NCBI GenBank assembly: GCA_046727435.1
Contig: JBKPCR010000312.1
Coordinates: 1 to 6,037 of the forward strand
DNA: 6,037 bases
DNA from: CAVPRW01 sp046727435 [NCBI: bacterium]
GTDB taxonomy: Bacteria; Tectomicrobia; Entotheonellia; J063
Direction of reading: 5' to 3'
Shown: in pieces, positions 1-6,037 of the stretch
Position numbering within the stretch: position 1 is the first letter of the stretch
How the letters are laid out: the number at the start of each line of letters is the position of its first letter
Notes under the pieces: model-generated
What the model was told of the DNA's origin: nothing
Database searches by the model: none
Seen by the model: only the letters and a program-made list of their open reading frames with translations
Program-made: the position numbers and the translations under genes

Positions 1-1952
1 CGCAGCCGGAAAATATGGGCCGGCACGACGCTGGGGTTTAGTTCGACGAAATTGCGTGGTCCGTGCCATAGATAACGACTGTCGCTGAGCAGGTCATGGA
101 CCTGGTAATGCCCCTCACGCGGAACATCGAGGGCCTCCGCTGACAATTCGACCCAGCCTGACTGGGTATGATGGGGGTCGAGGTTGACCACGACGAGGAT
201 AGCCTCCCCGTGATCCTCCGCATGCTTGCTGTAGCACAGGAGTTGGTCGTTGCTGACGGCGTGAAAGCGCAAGCACCAGTCGCGGTGCAGGGCTGGGTTC
301 TCACGGCGGATGCGGTTGACACGGGCGATGAAGTCTTTGAGACTATCCGGTCGAGCGATGTCCCACTCCTTAATTTCGTACTTTTCCGAGTTCAGGTATT
401 CCTCGCTGCCGGGCTCACGGGGGCGATTCTCGCAGAGCTCGAAGGCGGGGCCATAGATACCATAACTCGCCCCGAGCGTCGCCGCTAGCACCAATCGCGT
501 CATGAACGCCGGTCGGCCACCAAGTTGTAAGTATTCGGTGAGGATATCCGGGGTGTTCGGCCATAAGTTGGGGCGAAAAAATTCGCGCACCTCCGTGTGG
601 GTCAGGCTGGTGAAATAACCGATGATCTCTTCCTTGGAATTGCGCCAAGCAAAATAGGTGTACGATTGCGTGAACCCCCGCTTGGCGAGGTTGTACATGA
701 CCTTGGGGCGGGTAAAGGCCTCGGCAAGGAAGAGCACGTCGGGGTATGCCTGCTTCACTTCGTGAATGAGCCATTCCCAGAACCGGAAGGGCTTGGTGTG
801 TGGGTTGTCGACGCGGAAGATGCGCACCCCCTGCTCGACCCAGAACAGGACAACGCTCTTCAACTCCTCCCAGAGTGCCTGCCAATGATCGGTTTCAAAC
901 TCTAGCGGGTAGATGTCTTGATACTGCTTGGGCGGATTCTCGGCGTATTGTACGGTTCCATCGGGGCGCTGCCGAAACCATTCGGGGTGTTGCGACACAT
1001 ACGGATGGTCGGGGGAGCATTGGAAGGCGACGTCCAAAGCGATGTCGATGTCATACTCACGTGCCTTCGCGAGGAAGCGCCGAAAGTCCTCCGGCGTGCC
1101 GAACTGTGGATGAATCGCCTTATGTCCCCCCTGCGGCGAGCCAATCCCCCACGGGCTGCCTGGATCATCGGGGCTGGCAACGGTGGTGTTGTTCCGCCCC
1201 TTCCGATGGGTGGCACCGATGGGATGGATGGGGGGGAGATAGACGATATCGAAACCCATGGCGGCGACATAGGGCAGACGCGCCTCGCAATCTTTGAAGG
1301 TGCCATGCTGCCCTGGGGAGGGGGCACAGGAGCGTGGAAACATCTCATACCAGGCGCTGAAGCGTGCCTTTTGACGATCGACCACGACGGTGAGCTCTGG
1401 GCTGTATGTCGTGGCCAAGGCCCTGTCAGGATGGTCCTGCATCCCAGCCCGCAGTGCTTCATCAAGGGCGATGTGCACGCGTTCCTCCAGCGCGCAACGA
1501 TCGTCCTGCAGCATGGCGGTCCATGCCCTGAGCTGCTGTGCTGCCGCGCCCGACGCCCGCATGCTGGCGCGTTGCACTAACTCTGCGCCGATGCGCAGAT
1601 CGATCGCCACGTGCTGACCGGCCTCGACCTTTTTGGCCAGGCCGCGGCACCAGGAAGTGAAACGATCGACCCATCCCATGATCGTGTAGTGGTAGACGCC
1701 GGTATGCGATACCGTGAAGACCCCACGCCAGCGGTCGTTGCCCAGGGATTCCATGGGGACTTCATCCCAGCCAACGACACCCTCCTGACGATAGCGCAGG
1801 ACACAGCCCAAGGCGTCGTGGCCATCGCAGAAGGCATCGGCCTCGACGATGACCTCTTCGCCACAAACTCGCTTGATAGGGAAGCGGCCGCCGTCGATCG
1901 CGGGCGAGACCCCCTCGATGACGACTCGTCTGCGGCCCTCTGGTTCCAGCAT
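1..1952 (-). CDS. glgE: Alpha-1,4-glucan:maltose-1-phosphate maltosyltransferase GlgE (C-terminus cut by window edge)
   Basis: GlgE (GH13_3) transfers maltose from alpha-maltose-1-phosphate to the non-reducing end of a cytosolic alpha-1,4-glucan. I translated the minus strand from the ATG at 1952 and found 650 open codons with no stop up to base 1. The family is usually about 650-700 residues, so only a few residues seem missing. The N-terminal third is the beta-sandwich and helical region, and the GH13 barrel starts near residue 197. Catalytic motifs are the nucleophile D382 in FRVDNPHTKP, the acid/base E411 in LAEAFTRP and D469 in WPNTPDI. Residues matching the phosphate and maltose site of the Streptomyces enzyme are K251 (RKGRNN), Q311 (AFQCSPDHP), N339 and Y344 (AENPPKQYQDIYP), N383, and K524-Y525 (NSEKYEIK). 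The C-terminal beta domain runs to HIFRL at the edge. The start is supported by an AAGGAG site 8 bases upstream and an in-frame TGA two codons upstream. It lies 81 bases after treY in the same direction. The motifs exclude a plain alpha-amylase; identification is very secure. Confidence 0.97.
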   Translation of the reverse strand, partial: MLEPEGRRRVVIEGVSPAIDGGRFPIKRVCGEEVIVEADAFCDGHDALGCVLRYRQEGVVGWDEVPMESLGNDRWRGVFTVSHTGVYHYTIMGWVDRFTSWCRGLAKKVEAGQHVAIDLRIGAELVQRASMRASGAAAQQLRAWTAMLQDDRCALEERVHIALDEALRAGMQDHPDRALATTYSPELTVVVDRQKARFSAWYEMFPRSCAPSPGQHGTFKDCEARLPYVAAMGFDIVYLPPIHPIGATHRKGRNNTTVASPDDPGSPWGIGSPQGGHKAIHPQFGTPEDFRRFLAKAREYDIDIALDVAFQCSPDHPYVSQHPEWFRQRPDGTVQYAENPPKQYQDIYPLEFETDHWQALWEELKSVVLFWVEQGVRIFRVDNPHTKPFRFWEWLIHEVKQAYPDVLFLAEAFTRPKVMYNLAKRGFTQSYTYFAWRNSKEEIIGYFTSLTHTEVREFFRPNLWPNTPDILTEYLQLGGRPAFMTRLVLAATLGASYGIYGPAFELCENRPREPGSEEYLNSEKYEIKEWDIARPDSLKDFIARVNRIRRENPALHRDWCLRFHAVSNDQLLCYSKHAEDHGEAILVVVNLDPHHTQSGWVELSAEALDVPREGHYQVHDLLSDSRYLWHGPRNFVELNPSVVPAHIFRL

Positions 1953-1960
1953 CGTTCATA

Positions 1961-1966
1961 CTCCTT
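1961..1966 (-). promoter_or_regulatory. Ribosome binding site of glgE
   Basis: The minus strand reads AAGGAG, 8 bases before the ATG at 1952. This decides the glgE start over the out-of-frame ATG at 1959, which would be only one base from the site, and over the in-frame ATG at 1982, which is closed by a TGA at 1958-1956. Confidence 0.8.
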
Positions 1967-2033
1967 CGAGTGGAGATGACATGAAGGTGCGTTCGAGATG
2001 CTCTAACAGTCTTATGGATTCATCGGGGCCTTG

Positions 2034-5000
2034 TCAAATCGGAGAGCTGACAAGCAGAGCGACAGGGAAACGGTGGAACACCTCATGCGCCAAGAGCCTT
2101 CGCTCGGTCGTGTTGCTGTCTGATACTGTGAGGGCTTCGCCAGTGAAGACATTCTGCCACCCATTCGGGGCTCCCTCGGGGAGATGAAGCACGGTCTCCT
2201 TCCAGATCCGTTTACCCAACGGGGGCTTGGCCGAGGGGGAAAGTTTAACCACTAACCGAGGAACCGCCACCAGCGCCCAGCCATCCCCGAGATGCCGCGC
2301 AAAGGCCAGCACATGATCTTCTTTCGCGCCAGAGACCGTCACAGGCTGGTAGGCTCCCTGCTCGAAGAGATCCCGGTGCTCACGGCGGAAATTCAGCGAC
2401 TTATAGGTAATATAGAGCTTGATTCGCCCATCAGTGCGCCGTGCGACCAGTTCGCGGACCAACGATGTGAGGTCCTTCGACTCCCGCTGTTGAAGTTCAT
2501 CGAGCATCGTCACACGGGTGCGAAAATCCACCGGACGGCGATTATCGGGATCAACAAGGCTAAAGTCCCAGAGCTCGGTCCCCTGATAAAAGTCGGGCAC
2601 ACCTGGCGAAGTGATCTTGAGAAGGGTCTGTGACAAGGAGTTCCACATGCCGGCCTGGGCTATACGACCCTGAAAGCGTCGGAAATCGGCGAGGAATCGG
2701 TTGTCGTCATTGGGACCGAGGATGTCGCGGACGAATTGTCTGACGACTTGATCATAAGCTTCGTTCGGGTTGATCCAGCTCGTATGTAACTTGGCTTCCT
2801 TGAGCGCCTTCTCCATGTATCGCTCGATGCGCTGGACGAATTGCGCATGCGCTTCCTCGTCCAGCGGTTGCAGCGGCCAGGCGCCGACGAGCGTGTGCAT
2901 GTAGCGTTCAATGCGCTGGACGAATTGCCCATGCGCTTCCTCATCCAGCGGCTGCAGCAGCCAGGCGCCGATGAGCGTCTGATAGAGCAAGTACTCCTCC
3001 TGGGGATCGGGCGCCTCGGCACCATCGAGTTCAACCTTCTTGACGCGATTCATCGATTGCCAGCGCTGGATGGCCCGCTCCCAGTCGCGAGGCATTTCCG
3101 ACAGCACGTTGATCCGCGCCCGCACATCTTCGCTGCGCTTGGTGTCGTGGCTGGAGGTGGTCAGCAATGCGTGCGGCCAGTCGGCCTGCCGCTCGGCATT
3201 CTGCCGATGAAACGCGTCGATAGGCAGCCCGAAGCGCTCGGGGTTCCCCCCGACCTCGTTGAGTGAGGCGAGGGGAAAGACGCGATAGAAGGCGGTGTCC
3301 TCGATCCCTTTGGCCATGATCGGCCCGGTGATCTGTTGGAAGCGCATCACGAAGTCACGGCGTGCGGCCCGGTCCGCCTCACTGATACCTTCCGGGTCCT
3401 GCAGCAGTAGGACAGAGGCGACGAAGTCGAAGATGGACTCGCTCACCGCAGGGTTCCGGCGTTTGGCGGTGCGAAGGGCGGAAAGGATGCATTGGTGGTC
3501 CTCATCGCCAACCATGTTCTTGACGCCGCGTATGTAGGTGCGATAGACCGGGAAGCAGGCGATCACCTCGGCCAGGGCTCCCTGCAGGCTAAACAGGGTA
3601 AAGTCCCGTGACCAGCGGTGGTGCTCCGAGATACGGTCAAGGTGGCGGGCGAGGACATGCAGCTCGGCCGACATGGTCGACTCGAGAATAAGTTTCTTAC
3701 TCTGGTAGGCAATGTCGCCAAACCGAAACGGCTGACCTGTCATGCGCGCATACAGCTCGTGGAAATGACGCTCGGATGCAGGATCGACGAGCAGGCCGTT
3801 CACCAGATTGAGGAACTCGTATCCCGTCGTACCATGCACCGCCCAATCCGGGCGGAGCCGCTCATCACGCACGAGGATCTTTTCGACCACGAGGTAACAA
3901 GCGTGTTCAGTCGTACCCTCAGACAGCTCAACCGCGGTGGACGGAGAGTTCGGCAGGATGCGGCGGCAGGCGGACTGCAGGTCGAGAAAATACTGCGCAG
4001 GATCGAACAACCCGTCCGGATGGTCGATGCGCAGACCAGTCACCTGACCGGTACCCAGCAATCGGAGCACAACCCCATGCACGGCCTCGAAGACTTCGGG
4101 CTCCTCGACACGGATCGCCGCCAGATGGTTGATATCGAAAAACCGCCGATAGTTGATCTCATCCGTCGCCACACGCCAGTAGCTGAGGCGATACGCCTGA
4201 TGCGCCAGCAGCGCCTCGAGTTGGTCGAAGCTGTGCGGGTCGCCACGCCGGCCGTTCATTGCCACAACAGTCTGTTCGATCGCCTCACGCACCGTCTCAT
4301 TGGCCTCAGTCAGCGTTGCCAGACGGCGCTTGGCGACTTCTTTCTCCCGCAAGCGTATGCGTACGCGTTCGAGGTCAGTCTCCGTGCGAGGTGGGAGCAC
4401 CCTCAAAGAAGTGATGATGCTCTCCAGCTCAACCAGGTGTGGGTCTCCGGCGTCTAGCAGGGAGCGGACCCGCTCACAGGCGGGTTCAAGGATGGCGATG
4501 GCGGATCGTGGACCGACGGGGAAGCGGCGCTCATAGTAGGCGATCACGAAAGCCCCAGCCTCGAAGAGCAGATGGATCTCGCCATTTTCGAGGACCTTGC
4601 CGTACTGATCGCCGAGGATTGGCAACAGCACCTTGTTCGTCAGGTCTTGCTTGGGCGGCGCCCAATCGATATCGAAGAATTTCGCGTAGGGCGAACTGGG
4701 GCCGTTTTCGAGTACATCCCACCACCAGCGATTCGCTTCATCATCGATGCCCATATGATTGGGCACCACATCGGCGATGAGTCCCATCCCATAATCAGTG
4801 AGCGCTGCGGTGAGCGCCGCCAGATCCTCGTCACTACCGATCTCGGGGTTGATTGACGCATGGTCGATGACATCATAGCCATGCCGACTCCCACGCCGCG
4901 CCTTCAGAAACGGAGAGGCGTAGAGGTCGGTGATGCCCAGGCGATGGAGGTACGGTACCAGCGCCTGTACATCCGCGAAGCGAAGATCGCTGTTGAGTTG

Positions 5001-5039
5001 GAGGCGGTATGTTGACACCGGGATGCGGAACATAATCAT
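2034..5039 (-). CDS. treY: Maltooligosyl trehalose synthase TreY
   Basis: TreY ((1->4)-alpha-D-glucan 1-alpha-D-glucosylmutase, GH13_26) turns the reducing-end alpha-1,4 link of a maltodextrin into an alpha,alpha-1,1 link; TreZ then frees trehalose. Numbering from the chosen start (1001 residues): the N-terminal STYRLQ motif is at 9-14, HGYDVIDH at 53-60, region I DVVPNHMG with D90, region II GLRIDHPDG with nucleophile D339, region III VVEKIL with acid/base E386, region IV SSHDTKR with D632, and PGVPDFYQGTE at 812-822. The C-terminal beta domain ends at VALLVSSPI. The length exceeds the roughly 700-950 usual for the family, partly through a 28-residue tandem repeat (688-715 and 716-743). An ATG at 5060 would add seven residues, but the ATG at 5039 has the much better Shine-Dalgarno (TAAGGGGG, 5 bases away) and starts close to the conserved IPVSTYRLQ. 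It lies between the encapsulin and glgE, all in one direction. Confidence 0.97.
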   Translation of the reverse strand: MIMFRIPVSTYRLQLNSDLRFADVQALVPYLHRLGITDLYASPFLKARRGSRHGYDVIDHASINPEIGSDEDLAALTAALTDYGMGLIADVVPNHMGIDDEANRWWWDVLENGPSSPYAKFFDIDWAPPKQDLTNKVLLPILGDQYGKVLENGEIHLLFEAGAFVIAYYERRFPVGPRSAIAILEPACERVRSLLDAGDPHLVELESIITSLRVLPPRTETDLERVRIRLREKEVAKRRLATLTEANETVREAIEQTVVAMNGRRGDPHSFDQLEALLAHQAYRLSYWRVATDEINYRRFFDINHLAAIRVEEPEVFEAVHGVVLRLLGTGQVTGLRIDHPDGLFDPAQYFLDLQSACRRILPNSPSTAVELSEGTTEHACYLVVEKILVRDERLRPDWAVHGTTGYEFLNLVNGLLVDPASERHFHELYARMTGQPFRFGDIAYQSKKLILESTMSAELHVLARHLDRISEHHRWSRDFTLFSLQGALAEVIACFPVYRTYIRGVKNMVGDEDHQCILSALRTAKRRNPAVSESIFDFVASVLLLQDPEGISEADRAARRDFVMRFQQITGPIMAKGIEDTAFYRVFPLASLNEVGGNPERFGLPIDAFHRQNAERQADWPHALLTTSSHDTKRSEDVRARINVLSEMPRDWERAIQRWQSMNRVKKVELDGAEAPDPQEEYLLYQTLIGAWLLQPLDEEAHGQFVQRIERYMHTLVGAWPLQPLDEEAHAQFVQRIERYMEKALKEAKLHTSWINPNEAYDQVVRQFVRDILGPNDDNRFLADFRRFQGRIAQAGMWNSLSQTLLKITSPGVPDFYQGTELWDFSLVDPDNRRPVDFRTRVTMLDELQQRESKDLTSLVRELVARRTDGRIKLYITYKSLNFRREHRDLFEQGAYQPVTVSGAKEDHVLAFARHLGDGWALVAVPRLVVKLSPSAKPPLGKRIWKETVLHLPEGAPNGWQNVFTGEALTVSDSNTTERRLLAHEVFHRFPVALLVSSPI
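2814..2981 (-). repeat. 84-bp in-frame tandem duplication within treY
   Basis: Two adjacent 84-bp copies lie at 2814-2897 and 2898-2981. By direct comparison they differ at 9 of 84 positions (about 89% identical) with no gaps. Because 84 is divisible by three the frame is kept, and TreY carries two versions of a 28-residue unit containing GAW-LQPLDEEAH-QFVQRIERYM. The protein copies differ at four residues (I/V, L/P, G/A, H/E), so several of the base differences are silent. The unit lies after catalytic region IV and before the HTSWINPNEAY segment. From memory, other TreY proteins have this segment once. Confidence 0.95.
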
Positions 5040-5044
5040 AGATT

Positions 5045-5052
5045 CCCCCTTA
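5045..5052 (-). promoter_or_regulatory. Ribosome binding site deciding the treY start
   Basis: The minus strand reads TAAGGGGG, which matches the TAAGGAGG consensus except for one G that can wobble-pair with the 16S tail. It ends 5 bases before the ATG at 5039. The upstream in-frame ATG at 5060 has only a poor GAGAAAG stretch directly against it, so 5039 is preferred. Confidence 0.65.
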
Positions 5053-5068
5053 AGCAGCATCTTTCTCG

Positions 5069-5097
5069 CGCTCTCATTGGGAGGGGACTCGAGAGCG
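5069..5097. repeat. Inverted repeat (hairpin) in the encapsulin-treY gap
   Basis: CGCTCTC at 5069-5075 and GAGAGCG at 5091-5097 are perfect complements, giving a 7-bp stem with a 15-base loop upstream of treY. No T-run follows on the minus strand, so it does not look like an intrinsic terminator. It may be part of a decayed intergenic repeat or a weak leader structure. Confidence 0.4.
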
Positions 5098-5226
5098 GGA
5101 GAGGTGATGTGGCGTCGTCGCTGGCGGCCGACCCCTTCGCCAAGGTGTCAGACGTGAGGGGGAGCATGGCGGCATTGCGCCGGACTATTACGTCTGCATC
5201 TACAGGCGTGAAGGGGGAGGTGTGAT

Positions 5227-6033
5227 CTACAGAGTGGTAATGGTGCATATCGCTCGCGGCTCATCCAGCCGCAGCACCACGCTTTCGGTCACATACAATT
5301 GGTAATGCACCCCGTCCTGGCCGATATAACCCGCCATGAGATCCTGCCCGATGATGAGCTTGCCGACTCGTGGGTCGACCAGCACACCACCCTCGATGGC
5401 AGCCTTGTACACCCCACGCTGGCAGAGGCGACGGAGGTGTTCGAGCTGCAGCATATCGGTGCCGGCATAGCGTCGAAACAGACCATTATAGAGCATTGGT
5501 GCCAGGGCCAGAGCATAAGGACCGCGAAAGTTTCGTGCATCCAGGGCGTTGACCGCACTGAGAACATCGTTGAGGGCCTGATCGATGTTTCCCCAATCGC
5601 CCCCATCGTGATGGGTCCGTCCCTCGGCGGTTAGTAAACCCTGCAGACGGAAGTCTGCCTGGCCATAATAGATAAACTCTTCCTCGCGTCGTGCCACCGC
5701 TTCCGCTGCATCCTCGGCCGGGGTGAGGTTGAGCGGCTGGGCCATATCGCTGGAAGCGGCTACGCGTCGGATGCTGAGACGGAGCTCCTTGCGCAACATC
5801 GGCACCGAGATGGCACGACCCATGACCGCACCGGCTTCCTCAGGGGTTGGTTGCCGACAGAAATCATCATGTCCCACTTCAACTGAGGTCAGGCCGACGC
5901 CGTAGGGGCCATCTACTTCCAGGAATCGCCGCCCGGTCAGCAGGTCGCGCGCCGCATTGACAGCCGCCTCGTCGATGCGTTTCCAGATGTCTTCGCCGAA
6001 CGGCGCCATCCGCCGATTCAGATAATCCATCAT
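5227..6033 (-). CDS. Encapsulin family 1 nanocompartment shell protein (linocin M18/CFP29-like)
   Basis: This protein self-assembles into an icosahedral, protein-walled compartment that encloses an enzyme bearing a C-terminal loading peptide. Its length of 268 residues fits a HK97-fold family 1 subunit of the T=1 size class. Visible hallmarks are the start MDYLNRRMAPFGEDIWKRID (2-20), whose N-terminal helix forms part of the cargo-docking face, LTGRRFLEVDGPYGVGL (32-48), the YYGQADFRLQGLL segment (122-134, counterpart of the FxGxxxxGxxGLL motif), and YVTESVVLRLDEPRA near the C-terminus (247-261). There is no tryptophan between residues 80 and 100, where the Thermotoga shell has its flavin-binding W87. 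The start may be the ATG at 6033 or the next codon at 6030; MDYL starts favour the second. A TAG directly precedes 6033, so the gene is complete. No cargo protein is encoded in this window; the natural place for one is upstream, just off the edge. treY follows 187 bases downstream in the same direction. Confidence 0.95.
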   Translation of the reverse strand: MMDYLNRRMAPFGEDIWKRIDEAAVNAARDLLTGRRFLEVDGPYGVGLTSVEVGHDDFCRQPTPEEAGAVMGRAISVPMLRKELRLSIRRVAASSDMAQPLNLTPAEDAAEAVARREEEFIYYGQADFRLQGLLTAEGRTHHDGGDWGNIDQALNDVLSAVNALDARNFRGPYALALAPMLYNGLFRRYAGTDMLQLEHLRRLCQRGVYKAAIEGGVLVDPRVGKLIIGQDLMAGYIGQDGVHYQLYVTESVVLRLDEPRAICTITTL

Positions 6034-6037
6034 CTAA

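Noticed and set aside
918-1580. 220-codon plus-strand ORF
   Set aside because: Antisense to glgE in a stretch that encodes conserved GlgE catalytic and binding motifs; no protein family is recognisable.
1-1952. Possible broken glgE, since only short overlapping ORFs are obvious in the region
   Set aside because: Codon-by-codon reading of the minus strand from 1952 stays open for 650 codons and matches GlgE throughout. It looks absent only because its stop lies beyond the window.
1953-2033. Terminator between treY and glgE
   Set aside because: No GC-rich stem followed by a T-run is present on the minus strand; the genes more likely share a transcript.
3618-4457. 279-codon plus-strand ORF
   Set aside because: It lies wholly antisense to treY, whose motifs are intact across the same bases. 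The translation is rich in R and Q with no recognisable domain, as expected of a shadow frame in GC-rich DNA.
5185-5212. Possible promoter for treY (TTCACG, 16-base spacer, TAATAG on the minus strand)
   Set aside because: Only 4 of 6 and 3 of 6 matches to the sigma-70 consensus boxes with a short spacer, which is within chance for this region.
5036-5248. 70-codon minus-strand ORF covering the encapsulin-treY gap
   Set aside because: It overlaps the ends of both flanking genes, has no ribosome binding site, and its S/P/L/R-rich translation looks like a product of repeat-like intergenic DNA.

Overview
The window is a moderately GC-rich piece of bacterial chromosome that is almost fully coding. 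All three genes lie on the minus strand, so transcription runs from high to low coordinates: a family 1 encapsulin shell protein (6033-5227), then maltooligosyl trehalose synthase TreY (5039-2034), then the alpha-glucan maltosyltransferase GlgE (1952 to beyond base 1). The gaps are 187 bases (encapsulin to treY) and 81 bases (treY to glgE). I see no clear terminator in either gap, so a shared transcript is plausible but not proven.

treY and glgE belong to the same metabolism. TreY isomerises the reducing end of an alpha-1,4-glucan to give maltooligosyl trehalose, from which TreZ would release trehalose. GlgE uses maltose-1-phosphate, normally made from trehalose by TreS and the maltokinase Pep2, to extend alpha-1,4-glucan. 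The pair therefore stands at the two ends of a glucan-trehalose loop. TreZ, TreS/Pep2 and the branching enzyme GlgB are not in the window and would have to be encoded elsewhere. Both enzymes keep all the catalytic residues that can be checked by eye.

The encapsulin is a HK97-fold nanocompartment shell subunit of normal length. No cargo gene (DyP peroxidase, ferritin-like, hemerythrin) is in the window. The encapsulin begins only four bases from the window edge, so a cargo gene could sit just upstream of it.

The points most worth a second look are a clean 84-bp in-frame tandem duplication inside treY and the placing of an encapsulin directly upstream of trehalose/glucan genes. The 187-base gap between encapsulin and treY holds imperfect repeats and a hairpin and may be a decayed dispersed repeat.

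The taxon cannot be fixed from three genes. The gene content and composition fit an environmental, stress-tolerant bacterium that uses the GlgE pathway. A non-actinobacterial lineage such as Nitrospirota, NC10 or Proteobacteria is a weak guess only. I see no RNA genes, CRISPR array, insertion sequence or mobile element.
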